64,000 nucleotides of DNA, from assembly GCA_951799405.1 (NCBI GenBank), contig OX637346.1, positions 10,253,215 through 10,317,214 of the forward strand. The letters run 5' to 3'. The number at the start of each line of letters is the position of its first letter. The first letter of the stretch is position 1. This DNA is from Agapetus fuscipes (taxonomy: Eukaryota > Arthropoda > Insecta > Trichoptera > Glossosomatidae). A program made the translations under genes and the position numbers. The notes below the pieces were generated by a model. That model had not been told where the DNA came from. It did no database searches and saw only the letters and a list, made by a program, of their open reading frames with translations. Of the stretch, positions 51,101 through 55,539 are shown in pieces.

Positions 51101-51570
51101 AGATAATTTTTCTTATTGTTGATTATAAAGCACGTTGAGTCTCAAATTTTCTTGAGATAATAGTGATAACTGAATATCTGGAATATTACTTTTTTCTTGG
51201 GTGCTTGTTTTTTTTAAACTATAATGCAAATGATAGATGAAGAATTTTTGATGCTTGTTACAAGAAAAGAGACTTTTGTTTATGGGGCTCATGAAAAAAA
51301 ATCGGAATTAATCCACGAGGCTTTGAGAATCTCTGATCTATATACTAGTAGACGAGATGTTTCGAGCCTTTGAAACTTGGACTAATTTGGTAGAAAGTTA
51401 ATGGTTCTCCAACTGAGTAATTTGTGTGTTTTAGGTACAGAAGTTTTGCCGAAGATAATCAATACCACAAAGACTATCAGTCATTTGACAACTTGGGCTT
51501 TGATTCCTTCTCCACCAATAGGAGGGTGCATTGGCCCGATCAGAACGTCGATATACTCCACGCCATGTGA
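12073..51570 (+). CDS. PAN/ZP-domain transmembrane apical matrix protein (12 coding exons)
   Basis: The spliced coding sequence totals 2,457 nt, giving 818 residues, and every junction keeps phase. Seen in order: signal peptide (1-25); PAN-like modules at about 31-122, 127-240 and 248-345; ZP domain from C350 to C620; basic cleavage site R-S-A-R-R at 624-628; acidic/Ser linker; transmembrane helix at about 748-770; and a 47-residue tail. In this family, ZP domains polymerise into filaments after furin-type cleavage, and PAN modules bind partners. Insect PAN/ZP proteins (neyo, nyobe, morpheyus, trynity group) tether apical epidermal membrane to cuticle. I cannot decide which orthologue this is. 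Introns range from 395 bp to 17.3 kb and carry most of the window's transposons. Two cuticle genes lie downstream on the other strand. Confidence 0.9.
12525..12600 (+). mobile_element. LINE 3' tail remnant in intron 1
   Basis: GGCTCTTGAGGTGTGATACAC and ACAAAAACAGCGC, then AAATAAATCATCC with an ATT tail, match the 3' ends at 1735-1830 and 7342-7455. Only the tail remains. Confidence 0.5.
12601..14392. other. intron 1, part with minor repeat remnants
   Basis: About 12985-13062 is a family-H MITE remnant (AGCGTCTCTAATGAGCG, then GTTGAGTTTGAATG). About 13490-13560 is a family-C arm fragment (ACGTCCGGAAACTCCAGCTCC). Nothing else is recognised and there is no exon. Confidence 0.45.
14393..14660. 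repeat. MITE family B, worn copy
   Basis: Begins CGTCCACCCAAGGC and runs through TTCAAAGATGACCTTTCAATG, ATAATGTGAGAG and CATGCGAAATTACCTC to GATGAACAAGCACAT. This is the same interior and ends as the intact copies. Its right part is included in the inverted duplication of 14597-21383. Confidence 0.65.
14761..15021 (+). repeat. 5' LTR
   Basis: Starts TGTAACGAGATGAG and ends CGCTCACA. By eye it differs from the 3' LTR by one substitution at base 3, and by one A and one base near the end. AATAAA occurs at about 14946 (GGAATAAAAG), a likely polyadenylation signal. Confidence 0.93.
15025..15042 (+). other. primer-binding site of the LTR element
   Basis: TGGCGCCCAACGTAAAAG begins three bases after the LTR. 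TGGCGCC is complementary to the CCA-bearing 3' end of lysine-type tRNA primers. The exact tRNA is not established. Confidence 0.65.
15487..17274 (+). pseudogene. LTR element gag, protease and start of RT (frame-broken)
   Basis: An open frame of 595 codons. Residues 1-190 resemble a retrotransposon capsid. Three CCHC knuckles follow at about 201-214, 238-251 and 264-277 (C-x2-C-x4-H-x4-C). An aspartic protease core LLDSGASISAIN lies near 372. The start of RT (SSPVVIVIKKDGTPRFCLD) is near 560-580. The frame stops at 17274, inside the RT fingers, because one base appears to be missing near 17262-17268. That break is in the middle of a domain, so it is damage (or a sequencing error) and not a programmed gag-pol shift. 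The three knuckles are more than the one or two usual in the family. Confidence 0.9.
17275..19280 (+). pseudogene. LTR element RT, RNase H and integrase (second frame)
   Basis: After the break the sense continues in another frame; the open part from 17403 has 625 codons. RT motifs FTKMPFGLKNSS and the YIDD active site are intact. RNase H shows HTDAS, SERELLAIVE and ITDH. Integrase shows an H-H-C-C zinc region (NHHDNGHVG and CQKCKMYK) and the D-D-E triad in SIDLIGPLP, ITDNGKN and NVETYNR. The frame ends early at 19280 by a second shift. Confidence 0.9.
19281..19588 (+). pseudogene. LTR element integrase C-terminal remnant
   Basis: A different frame carries the integrase C-terminal part, including GDIVWRKNF and YHIKDIIKLD near the end. 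It has an internal stop at about 19396-19398 and a final stop at 19586-19588. This makes at least three lesions in the coding region. Confidence 0.75.
19740..19985 (+). repeat. family-A repeat inside the LTR element
   Basis: TTGGTATGCGGCTGACCACCC through TTTCAGGGAAGG is absent here only in that CTTCAGGGAAGGTCGG is used. It runs on to a tail of repeated TTTAGA units (19964-19985). It lies between the integrase end and the 3' LTR, so the element carried or received a copy of A. Confidence 0.85.
20470..20484 (+). other. polypurine tract of the LTR element
   Basis: AGGAAGGAGGTGTAT immediately before the 3' LTR: the purine run expected as primer for plus-strand synthesis. Confidence 0.7.
20485..20746 (+). 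repeat. 3' LTR
   Basis: Starts TGCAACGAGATGAG and ends CCCTCACA. About 99 percent identical by eye to the 5' LTR, and followed by the GTTG target copy. Confidence 0.93.
20747..20985 (+). repeat. family-A repeat, left inner arm
   Basis: The body of the A copy that the LTR element interrupted (its start is at 14741-14760). It contains the GGAAGGTCGGCAAAAG core and ends AACTTAGATTATAG. Confidence 0.85.
20990..21220 (-). repeat. family-A repeat, right inner arm
   Basis: A second A copy in the opposite orientation, tail to tail with the previous one. It begins ATCTATAATCTAAGTTGC and ends CTTACCAACTTATAAGTC. Confidence 0.85.
21384..22016. other. intron 1, nothing recognised
   Basis: Unique-looking AT-rich DNA with no supported feature. 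Confidence 0.4.
22017..22420 (-). mobile_element. SINE family S, copy interrupted by a second S copy in reverse
   Basis: 22017 to about 22100 and about 22250-22420 are the 3' and 5' parts of one minus-strand S copy (ACGCAACTAAGCC and CCTATTTATTTTTACAGG; then GGCCTTACGCC and TGACACC-ACGGTGGGATTC). Between them, about 22108-22248, lies a plus-oriented 3' half of S (CACTTCAACTGAAAGTGG to GCTTAGTTGC). AGGTCAAGG and AGGTAAGG on the two sides look like its target duplication. Confidence 0.75.
22712..22985. repeat. MITE-like palindrome E
   Basis: TGTCGCACGCTTAATAATAA and ATAACTCAAAAATTGAG at the left return in reverse complement at 22925-22985 (CATTTTTTGAGTTATTGC and TTAAGCGTGCGATG). The terminal inverted repeats are about 47 bp around a non-coding interior. 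Single copy in this window. Confidence 0.65.
23045..23285 (+). repeat. family-A repeat
   Basis: ATGACTTATAGGTTGGTATG start, GTTTCAGGGAAGG core, and TTTGCAACTTACATTTAAATT tail. Confidence 0.85.
23286..26699. other. intron 1, mostly unrecognised
   Basis: Contains an imperfect inverted repeat at about 23636-23835 (GTCTCGACGACCTTCGATAG against CTATCGACAGTCGTCGAGAC). It also contains one copy of repeat D at about 25131-25245 (GAATTCTGTGCGGGAAACTG, then TTGCCGCAGAGGTG), shared with 48482-48670. No exon is supported; the longest frames are short and have no recognisable domain. Confidence 0.4.
26704..26945 (+). repeat. family-A repeat
   Basis: CATTCCTTGACTTATAGGTT start, GTTTCAGGGAAGGTCGGC core, and TATCTTTGCAACTGAGATGA tail. 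Confidence 0.85.
26946..27965. other. intron 1, nothing recognised
   Basis: AT-rich, no supported feature. Confidence 0.4.
27966..28200. repeat. family-C inverted-repeat element
   Basis: Starts TTTTAGGCTTACACGGCC, continues GATGATGCTGGAGAG and GGAGCTGGAGCTTCTGGACG, and returns near its right end as TGACCACAGCAACAGATCC. Same family as 33708-34035 and 31420-31650; the interior is shortened. Confidence 0.7.
28201..29475. other. end of intron 1, nothing recognised
   Basis: AT-rich DNA up to the exon 2 acceptor. No repeat boundary or exon is seen. Confidence 0.4.
29476..29772 (+). CDS. ZP gene exon 2: first PAN-like module
   Basis: Acceptor TTTTCCAG at 29475; donor GATG|GTAAGG. Phase 1 to phase 1. 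It encodes residues 25-123. Cysteines occur in FQCPIG, EKCIG, LECVRKC, STCHG, SLCVG and KICAD, a PAN/apple-like spacing. The local G+C is well above the flanking intron, as expected for an exon. Confidence 0.88.
29969..30218 (+). repeat. family-A repeat in intron 2
   Basis: ATCCTTGACTGATAGGTTGG start and a TTTGCAGCTTAGATTATAG tail, with several substitutions in the core (GGGAAAAGCGCCAGGAG). Confidence 0.8.
31045..31235 (+). mobile_element. tRNA-derived SINE family S in intron 2
   Basis: The head reads GATATCTCAAATGGTAGAGTG (box-A-like) and GGGTTCGATCCCC (box-B), as in a tRNA gene. It is followed by the family body TGTATATTTCAAATCCAAAA and ACCAGCAGGGTTTCTCAG. 5' complete, 3' truncated. A pol III promoter is implied by the boxes. 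Confidence 0.8.
31415..31650. repeat. family-C inverted-repeat element next to exon 3
   Basis: GTGGTCTATTGGAGCTTGAG and CCGACGTTTCGCCCATGTC at the left pair with GACGTGGGCGAAACTTCCG and CTCCAACTCCAATAAGCCACG at the right. It ends GCCGGCCGTGTAAG about 27 bp before the exon 3 acceptor. The interior is a simple GATGATGATG tract. Confidence 0.75.
31678..32028 (+). CDS. ZP gene exon 3: second PAN-like module
   Basis: Acceptor TTATTTTTTAG at 31677; donor GATT|GTAAGT. Phase 1 to phase 1. It encodes about 117 residues opening with PESCRNKLWITE, the usual start of a PAN module in this family (C-x3-LW). An inverted-repeat element (family C) ends only about 27 bp before the acceptor. Confidence 0.88.
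32595..32768 (+). repeat. family-A repeat, 5'-shortened, in intron 3
   Basis: Starts inside the family core (CCCCTGTTTCAGGGAATGTC) and runs to CCTTGCAACTTAGATTATAG. The body is close to the 47.0 and 56.9 kb copies. Confidence 0.82.
32895..32989 (+). CDS. ZP gene exon 4
   Basis: Acceptor ATGTTTCAG; donor AGAG|GTATTT. Phase 1 in, phase 0 out. It encodes FPKQIDRCSYEEYYNQ and onward to DTTTTE, the first half of the third PAN-like module. At 95 bp it is too short to stand out as an ORF; phase and module continuity support it. Confidence 0.85.
33000..33695. other. intron 4, nothing recognised
   Basis: AT-rich intronic DNA. Its last about 60 bases resemble about 36640-36700 (see the family-C element). 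Confidence 0.4.
33708..34035. repeat. family-C element with long inverted repeats and 12-bp flanking duplication
   Basis: The left arm (GTGATGTTTTCCGGGATCTG through GGACGTTTCGCCCATTTC) is repeated in reverse complement at the right, about 95 bp per arm. The element is flanked by TATGTCATTTAT at 33696-33707 and 34036-34047. It ends GCCGGCCGTGTAAGCC. No ORF of its own. Confidence 0.88.
34200..34440 (+). mobile_element. LINE C-terminal fragment in intron 4
   Basis: Open for 80 codons from 34224: MAGKTLNDRVRNDWVMNECG and then MRWFGHLE-MDDERLTKKV. This matches the C-terminal region of the LINEs at 45.6 and 58.9 kb. It ends at about 34430 where it meets an antisense fragment of another LINE. Confidence 0.85.
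34445..34695 (-). mobile_element. LINE C-terminal fragment, antisense, in intron 4
   Basis: Minus-strand frame reading RGHPKISYFKDVKRLMDVSS and HLKRMATDRDKWL, the usual C-terminus of another RTE-like LINE. It abuts the previous fragment and ends about 50 bp before exon 5. Confidence 0.75.
34745..34964 (+). CDS. ZP gene exon 5: end of third PAN-like module
   Basis: Acceptor TTTCTTTCAG; donor AACA|GTGAGT. Phase 0 in, phase 1 out. It encodes CKKRCETEYQFNCRGF, the conserved C-x3-C and NCRGF core of a PAN domain, and ends in YYRRVVCLN just before the ZP domain. Confidence 0.9.
34965..36825. other. intron 5, no bounded repeat
   Basis: Mostly unrecognised. About 36640-36710 (TACGCCATATATGTC and TTTTATATTGATCATG) is a diverged duplicate of the sequence around the family-C insertion at 33.7-34.05 kb, without the insertion. 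Confidence 0.45.
36826..37042 (+). CDS. ZP gene exon 6: start of ZP domain
   Basis: Acceptor ATGTTCCAG; donor ACAA|GTGAGT. Phase 1 in, phase 2 out. It encodes ITVECTPSAMTVTY, the typical opening strand of a ZP domain with its first conserved cysteine. The second (SETC) and third (NSCG) cysteines follow. It is strongly GC-rich against an AT-rich intron. Confidence 0.92.
37083..37315 (+). repeat. family-A repeat in intron 6
   Basis: TAAAAAATGATTCACTTTGCC core start, TACTTCAGGGAAGGTCGGC, and TTTGCAGTTTAGATTAGAT tail. It begins about 40 bp after the exon 6 donor. Confidence 0.82.
37611..37867. repeat. MITE family B, intact, 257 bp
   Basis: Terminal inverted repeats CGTCCCCCCAGTGCTTGTTT and AAACAAGCACTAAGGGGACG. 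It is flanked by ATCT at 37607-37610 and 37868-37871, a 4-bp target duplication. The interior is non-coding and itself partly palindromic. Confidence 0.88.
37900..38030 (-). repeat. family-A repeat fragment
   Basis: CAACAGGGGTGACGTTGGC and GTGGTCAGCCTCACACC with ATTTATAAGTGAAGG: the minus-strand 5' part of A. 38031-38528 holds nothing recognised. Confidence 0.7.
38529..38669 (+). CDS. ZP gene exon 7: ZP-N continuation
   Basis: Acceptor TGTCTTTAG; donor GACAG|GTAAAC. Phase 2 to phase 2. It encodes TLMYTLLVVQNNPIIQ and FVRAGCVA, the conserved ZP-N strand and its fourth cysteine. Confidence 0.9.
38715..38950 (-). mobile_element. LINE C-terminal fragment in intron 7
   Basis: Minus-strand frame of 77 codons containing LFLCQTARLWNDLPVPVFP, the terminal motif of CR1/RTE-type ORF2 proteins (TARLWN-LP). 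A shorter relative lies at about 60545-60640 in the same orientation. The rest of intron 7, apart from the B copy, is unrecognised. Confidence 0.65.
39454..39697. repeat. MITE family B, degenerate
   Basis: Starts CGTCCCCCAAGTGCTTGTTT and ends AAACACTAAGGGGATG. The interior matches but has deletions. Confidence 0.8.
39871..40088 (+). CDS. ZP gene exon 8: inter-lobe linker and start of ZP-C
   Basis: Only the acceptor AATTTTGAAG at 39870 keeps phase 2 with exon 7. A stronger-looking CTCCAG 20 bp later would shift the frame. It encodes an acidic/Ser linker (DSDGKDTPEDGKGSSANPP) and then VRMYIVNEPE and LGETIELRIE, the opening of ZP-C. Donor CAAG|GTACAA, phase 1. Confidence 0.82.
40484..40722 (+). 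CDS. ZP gene exon 9: ZP-C core
   Basis: Acceptor TTATTCCAG; donor CACAG|GTGAGA. Phase 1 in, phase 0 out. It encodes VDIHAYHLVAS, LLDGRGCPAG, ARFKAFRFPNS and VQYCAGPCPQ. The GCP, FKAF-FP and YC-GPCP patterns are diagnostic of the insect ZP domain. Confidence 0.93.
40723..42129. other. intron 9, first part, no repeat recognised
   Basis: AT-rich except for a GC/CpG-rich patch at about 41660-41745 (GGCCGTCCGGCGCTCAC, then TTCGCGCGCAG). No exon with proper phase was found here; a short ACAG-bounded frame at 41443 does not fit the required phase. Confidence 0.4.
42130..42250 (-). repeat. worn family-A fragment
   Basis: CGAACATCAAATGAATATAAG and GTGAATCATTTTTTGCATC with GGCCAGCCACATACC follow the minus-strand order of A with many changes. 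Confidence 0.5.
42985..43210 (+). repeat. family-A repeat in intron 9
   Basis: ATTCCTTGAATTATAGGTTT start, GTTTCAGGGAAGGTCGGC core, and CAACTAAGATTATAGATC tail. A segment after TTGCAGGG is missing. Confidence 0.82.
43211..44657. other. intron 9, unrecognised part
   Basis: No exon or repeat boundary recognised. Confidence 0.4.
44658..44900. repeat. MITE-like palindrome F
   Basis: CGGGGCTATTCTAAGACATT and TAGTCGTCGGTTGAGCC at the left; GGGCTCAACCGACGACTAAAA and AAGAATAGCCCCG at the right. The terminal inverted repeats are about 57 bp. The interior (GCGCTGGAAGTTTCATCA, GTATGAA, CAGCTGTT) is related to palindrome G at 57624-57797. Confidence 0.82.
45200..45545 (+). CDS. ZP gene exon 10: ZP end, cleavage site, stalk
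   Basis: Acceptor CTGCGGCAG at 45199; donor ATAG|GTGAGC. Phase 0 in, phase 1 out. It begins VACDDLRSARRGRSS, giving the last ZP cysteine and a basic site for furin-type cleavage. About 100 residues of stalk rich in S, E and D follow. The frame has no stop through the donor and continues into a LINE reverse transcriptase. Confidence 0.87.
45579..47042 (+). mobile_element. 5'-truncated LINE with intact RT, in intron 10
   Basis: Open from before 45579 to the stop at 46931-46933. RT blocks in order: FRPISLLSIPGK, FVDLEKAFDSVDR, RQGCVMSPWLFNI, YADDAVLVSD. A C-terminal region follows with MLRWFGHMERM and GRGRPRKVWMDQI. The endonuclease is missing. The 3'UTR (46934-47042) leads straight into a family-A repeat at 47043. 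Homology to the 58.9 kb LINE starts at about 45587. The intact 450-codon frame suggests a recent insertion. I place it among RTE-like LINEs on motif style only. Confidence 0.9.
47043..47292 (+). repeat. family-A repeat at LINE 3' end
   Basis: ATTCCTTGACTTATAGGTTG to CAACTTAGATTAGATTATA. It is joined to the LINE 3'UTR by the same junction as at 56.93 kb. Confidence 0.88.
47293..48481. other. intron 10 part; family-H remnant and GC patch
   Basis: About 47968-48070 is GC-rich (GCCGCGTTTTATTGCGG, CCCCCCGCGGCACCCGG). About 48284-48365 is a family-H MITE half (AGCGCCTTCTAATGAGCGG, TTGAGTTTAAGTG). No exon. Confidence 0.4.
48482..48670 (+). repeat. repeat family D
   Basis: GAAATCCTGTGCGGGAGACTC to GACCGGTCATTGG. 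The left part matches 25131-25245. The right part (GGTCGTCGCTACAAAGCGCC) is the reverse complement of 54322-54423. Class unknown. Confidence 0.65.
48712..48795 (-). mobile_element. tRNA-like SINE head, distinct from family S
   Basis: On the minus strand: CCGTAGCTCAGTGGTAACAC (box A) and GTGGGTTCGAATCCCGG (box B), with CGGACTCTGAATGGG between, which resembles a glutamine tRNA anticodon arm. The acceptor ends do not pair, so it is a tRNA-derived relic and not a gene. Confidence 0.65.
49480..49603 (+). CDS. ZP gene exon 11: transmembrane segment
   Basis: Acceptor ATATTTTTCAG; donor AAAAG|GTGAGT. Phase 1 in, phase 2 out. After PPRTSPNMICIHE comes a 23-residue hydrophobic helix (AIFITVTFVWLLIQILIL and on to GCMMV) closed by KR: a type I anchor. 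Confidence 0.9.
49915..50125 (-). repeat. family-A repeat in intron 11
   Basis: CACGTGCTAGTGTAAGTTC, ACTTTTGCCGAATTTCCCTG and GGGTCAGCCTCATAA, in minus-strand order. Confidence 0.75.
50845..51066 (-). mobile_element. tRNA-derived SINE family S in intron 11
   Basis: Minus-strand head GATAGCTCAGTTGGTAGAGT and GGATTCGAAACCTGCC, with the body GAAATAAACGCCGAAT and GTAACTTCTCGCCGCG near its 3' end. An internal stretch is deleted. 50126-50844 holds nothing recognised. Confidence 0.8.
51435..51570 (+). CDS. ZP gene exon 12: cytoplasmic tail and stop
   Basis: Acceptor GTGTTTTAG at 51434; phase 2 in. It encodes a polar, Tyr/Asp-rich tail (RYRSFAEDNQYHKDYQSF) ending ILHAM and TGA at 51568-51570. An AATAAA lies at 51627-51632, a possible poly(A) signal. 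Confidence 0.88.
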
Positions 51571-52298
51571 TTAGAGAAACATTTACCAAACTGAAGCGCT
51601 CGCTTACCAATATCATCCACCGTGATAATAAATTTACCATTAAAGTAAACACCAATACCAAATATCTTATAATTAGGTACTAACTTATAAATGTGTGATT
51701 TGATGGCTCCGATATTATTTAATAAGTTATATTTTTTATTGTTGTAATACATTAAAAAAATGTTTGAATTAAATGTATTATTTAAATTTATACCATATTT
51801 TTCTTTATTTCTCAGCACAATCGGATACACTTTTTTCTTATTTACCCTGTCAAACATTACACGACAATTATTGTATCTGAGGACTATATTTTCACATAGT
51901 TTTAGTGAAAAATTAAACAATTGAAAACTGCAGGAAAATATATGTTTATTTCCTCATAATACATAAAAAGTAAAAAAAATAACACATTACTTTTTATACA
52001 CTAAACTACATAAATAACAGTTTTTATCTACATTATATTTTCAATTGATTTTCATAAAAATATATACAGAAATATTTTATATATATTATGATATTCTTGC
52101 AAGGTAAAGCATAATTAATACATTTCGTTAGAAATCTTGAGTAAATATATACAAAAGCCTTGTCTACAAAATTAAAACAAGTCTATTAAATTAGGTATCG
52201 AGCCACCTCCGCAGGGGAGATGGCGGTAAAATTAAAAGATAAAATGAGAATAAGGGCAGCTAGGTACCCCAGAAGGTGCCACCAGGGGGGTGGTGAGG
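51571..52298. other. convergent 3' ends of the ZP and RR-2 genes
   Basis: Holds AATAAA on the plus strand at 51627-51632 (57 bp after the ZP stop) and AATAAA on the minus strand at 51950-51945 (about 350 bp after the RR-2 stop). These are plausible poly(A) signals for two genes meeting tail to tail. A 126-codon antisense frame (51540-51920) is AT-rich and has no recognisable domain. Confidence 0.5.
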
Positions 52299-52439
52299 CT
52301 ATGCTGCTGTTAGAGCGGGAGCTGCAGGCTTGGGTGCGGGTTGCCGAACTGGCTCCTGATTGGATGCGGCGTTGTAGTTGTACCCTCCTCCCTCCCCGCC
52401 CTTTCCACTGTCCAGGATCGCCTCCCCTTCGTATCTCAC
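52299..52439 (-). CDS. RR-2 gene last coding exon
   Basis: Acceptor CTCAACAG, then V-R-Y-E-G-E-A-I-L-D, Gly-rich GKGGEGGGYNYNAAS, and QEPVRQPAPKPAAPALTAA before TAG at 52301-52299. Confidence 0.88.
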   Translation of the reverse strand: MRYEGEAILDSGKGGEGGGYNYNAASNQEPVRQPAPKPAAPALTAA

Positions 52440-54147
52440 CTGTTGAGGAAAAACAATGTGATGAGATGGTAAAAAAAAATATGAGAGAAATTAAGTGGAT
52501 CAAGTGAATACTTGATCGGAAGGAACGAAGCTTGGATGTTGAAATTCAAACTCTGTACAACTATGTTGGTTGTTAAAAAATAAGCAGAATAGATAAGAAA
52601 AGAAGTTGAAATTCGTGAATTGAAGTTAGAAAATACAATGAAACTATCTATCTATAATCTAAGCTGCAAGGATATGTAAGCATTTAATAACTGAATATAC
52701 AGATTTGTTCTATGTCAAATGGATATGCTATGAAAAGCTTTGAAAAATATTAATACATTTTACTTACAATAGTTGACTTTTCGAAAAATATTACTTTTTA
52801 ACTACTTTCAATTTTGTTTATAATATCAAAAAATAGAAAGTCATGACGCCCTAAAATAGTCTCATTTTCTGTAAGAAATAACTGCTTTTTTCACCCTGTG
52901 GTAAAAATAAAAACCTAGTTTTCCTACTAAGCTTGTTCAAAAAGATATTTTCCATTCTAAGAAGGTAGTATAATCATGATATGGAAAATTTTGGTATTAT
53001 TAATAATTGACAAAAATAAATCGAAGGTCACAAATCTGTCTGGCAAACGTCATGACTTATTGCCAACTCCCTCTAACTTAGCATTAAAATTTCAAAATGA
53101 AAATGATTATGTGGACAACGACAGATTGAAAGGCACAAAGAAGATTGGAGGAAGCTACGTCTTGGATCGGGCTGAGAAAGTCGGATGAAGAAGAAGATGA
53201 AGGATATATTACCTTGGGTCTGTATCCCTCTGGTCCAGCCTCGTAGTCTACAATCTGCATACGACCATCAGGGAGGAGAACGTGGTAAGATCCTGTGGCC
53301 TGGTCTCCCATACGCTTCTCATTGTGTCCAAAGTCTAAATTATTGGATGGATCTTGGACTTCATAGGAGAAATCATAGTTTGCTGGCTCCTAGAACATAA
53401 AAACGATTTTATGTACTTTAATAGTTAATAGGCTTAACTGAGAGAAAATGTGGTCTGCAGGTCGTGATACAAGCCATTAAAAAACTAGTGTTCATGGCTA
53501 ACCTTTTAAAAAATGGCTCTAATAATGAGAGAGTAATAAAGAACAAAGCTCATGTGATGCTGTAGCTAATAAGTTTTCAATATTTGTTTTTTTCTCAATC
53601 AATTATTTAAAATGGAATTCCACAATGTTTCACCAAAACAATTTGAAAAGTTAATAAGTTTTCCTTGAACACCTTGTTATTTTCATACAAATGCCCGTTT
53701 CTTAAAGCTTCAAGTACCTGATACATTTGATGAATTATGAGACCCTTTTATACAGTTTACTATAACAATATTGATAGCCATACAAATACTCATATGACTG
53801 GACGAAGAGTTTAGGTCTTAGAATAAGATTATTGTTATGGAACACGAAGTATATGCGAGAAAATGTGCACAAAAAGTAATCAAACTTGCAGATACAAGTT
53901 AAACATGGAAGTAGAAGTCCAGTCAAAGAGTGGTTGAGCATTGTCCAAGGGAAGAATAGATACTCTTCCACATTGTTGCTGTCATCTTGCGTGTGGTGAT
54001 AAAATTGTGAAGTTATTGTTGTTGACTTACGTTTGGTCCATCGTCTTTGCCGCCGCCCCTCCCTCCAGCTTTTGGCGGCAAGTAGTCCTTGCTTTGAGGT
54101 TCCCCTAATGCCACACAAGACCAGCTGAGCACAGCGGCTGTGGCCCA
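52299..54147 (-). CDS. RR-2 cuticle protein, pro-resilin type (first coding exon not found)
   Basis: Three minus-strand exons join in phase 0: 54147-54031 (39 codons), 53389-53213 (59) and 52439-52299 (46 plus TAG). They give 144 residues plus a missing start. Residues 1-15 (WATAAVLSWSCVALG) are the end of a signal peptide. Then come EPQSKDYLPP, the usual mature start of pro-resilins, and a Gly-rich link. The chitin-binding RR-2 domain follows, with YDFSYEV, FGHNEKRMGDQATGSY, LLPDGRMQIVDYEAG and GYRPKVRYEGEA. The protein ends in a Pro/Ala tail. RR-2 proteins bind chitin in hard or elastic cuticle. It has no elastic repeats, unlike the neighbour at 62.6-63.6 kb. The upstream exon (a start plus a few codons) must lie further right. 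Confidence 0.88.
52640..52695 (-). repeat. family-A tail fragment in RR-2 intron
   Basis: ATCTATAATCTAAGCTGCAAG and GATATGTAAGCATTTAA: only the last about 50 bp of the family. The remainder of the introns at 52440-53212 and 53390-54030 shows nothing recognised. Confidence 0.6.
53213..53389 (-). CDS. RR-2 gene exon with chitin-binding core
   Basis: Acceptor ATGTTCTAG; donor CCCAAG|GTAATA. It encodes 59 residues, EPANYDFSYEV to EGYRPK. The Y/F aromatic positions of the extended R&R consensus are all present. Confidence 0.93.
54031..54147 (-). CDS. RR-2 gene exon with signal-peptide end and mature N-terminus
   Basis: Acceptor CATTTTCCAG; donor CCAAAC|GTAAGT. It encodes WATAAVLSWSCVALG, then EPQSKDYLPPKAGGRGGGK. 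The start codon must come from a further 5' exon ending in phase 0. Confidence 0.8.
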
Positions 54148-54321
54148 CTGGAAAATGCAAAAAGGTGAATTAATAATAATAATATGTGGATGATTTATTA
54201 TTTTGAGTGAATAAATTGTTTTTCAGTACTGGGCATTTTTTGTTTTAGAAAACTTTTATTTTAGCGATTTCTCATTTTAAACTAAATATCTTCGGATAGA
54301 ATAACGCTGGGTTGAAAAATT

Positions 54322-54423
54322 CATAAACCTTTACCAAAGACCGGTCATCAAAAGGTCCACCCAGCCTTACAACAACTGGGTCTTGCTTGAAAATTGGCGC
54401 TTTGTAGCGACGACGACTAAGCT
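54322..54423 (-). repeat. repeat family D fragment
   Basis: ACCGGTCATCAAAAGGTCC and GGCGCTTTGTAGCGACGACG match the reverse complement of 48575-48660. It directly abuts the SINE head at 54424. Confidence 0.65.
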
Positions 54424-54692
54424 CGTAAAAAGGGCGATAGCTGAATTGGTAGAATGCTTGCATTCCATGCCGAGAGCAAGTGTTCGATCCCAAGGTATAC
54501 TCAGCCTTCACAAAACATTAAAACCAGCCCCCCCGAGAGCTGAGAAACCCCCACTTCAACTGAAAGTGGTTGGTGTGAGGTCAGCCCTCTTATCCGTAAA
54601 AATAAATAGGTCCCAAATCGCCACATGCAACCCCTTCGGGGATAACGCAGACAAGAAGTTACACTATATGGATAGCTTAGTTGCGTTAGAAT
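54424..54692 (+). mobile_element. tRNA-derived SINE family S
   Basis: Head GCGATAGCTGAATTGGTAGA and AGTGTTCGATCCCA. Then CTCAGCCTTCACAAAACATT, CCCACTTCAACTGAAAGTGG, CCCCTTCGGGGATAACGC and TAGCTTAGTTGCGTT at the 3' end. Both ends are present with an internal deletion after the head. Confidence 0.82.
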
Positions 54693-54999
54693 AATGTTAA
54701 AGTATTGCAATAAACGTTATTTATTCCTAACTCAGCTCTTTCTACAATATTGTGTAACATATAAAATCATTATACAATTTTTTTTGAGCCAACTTGTCAC
54801 CAAAGTTTTGCATGTAAAAAACTCTCCTTTAAGAATGTTAAAAGACAATGAAGAAACTGAAAACCTTATTCATGTTTTTTTTCCATAGCTAGAAACAAAA
54901 AAAAACATTCTTTCAACAGGTGATATGGATTGAGTCTATTATTAACGCTTTGCTACTAAGTTGCACATGTAGTTTTTCTTGCCACGTTTTCCCCAAAAG

Positions 55000-55095
55000 T
55001 GTCGTATGTGGCGAGTAAAACCTATTTATTTTTACAGCTAACGGGACCGATCTTATGCGAACCACTTCAGTTGAAATGGATGGGGGACTTATTTA
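55000..55095 (-). mobile_element. SINE family S fragment
   Basis: GTATGTGGCGAGTAAAACC and TATTTATTTTTACAG, then CACTTCAGTTGAAATGG: the minus-strand 3' part. A further plus-strand scrap lies at about 55785-55850 (GGCGTAAGGCCGGCCCCC). Confidence 0.65.
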
Positions 55096-55274
55096 ATGTA
55101 TGACTAATGTAACCTAACTTGGTCACATTTTTACATGAGCTAAAAGCTTATCATTTTCTTATTTACATTTTTATGAAATGAAGTACTATTCCATTTATAA
55201 TACTCATGCAATAAATAAGAATACACAAAATATAGGGTGTGCATTTTGAGCAACATTTTGCAATTTTGTTTAGT

Positions 55275-55539
55275 CGTCCCCTTAGTGCTTGTTTGTCTTT
55301 GCCCATCAGAAATATTTTTACATGAGCAATGTTTGTGTGTGTACTGGACCAATGTGTCTTACTCGTATGTATGAAAACTGGAAATTGATTTTAAAAATAT
55401 TTAAAACAACTCTCACATAATAGTGTTTTATTTTTTTTAACTCAGATGGTGTATACGTAGAATGTGATTCTGAAGACAATTTTATTGAACGGTCATCTTT
55501 GAATCAAATGTAAGATAAGCCAAACAAGCACTGGGGACG
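55275..55539. repeat. MITE family B, intact, 265 bp
   Basis: Ends CGTCCCCTTAGTGCTTGTTT and AAACAAGCACTGGGGACG. Flanked by TAGT at 55271-55274 and 55540-55543. Confidence 0.88.

Noticed and set aside
51540..51920. Antisense 126-codon frame overlapping the ZP stop codon
   Set aside because: AT-rich codons, no recognisable domain, and it lies over the last ZP exon and its 3' flank. It is best explained as a chance frame.
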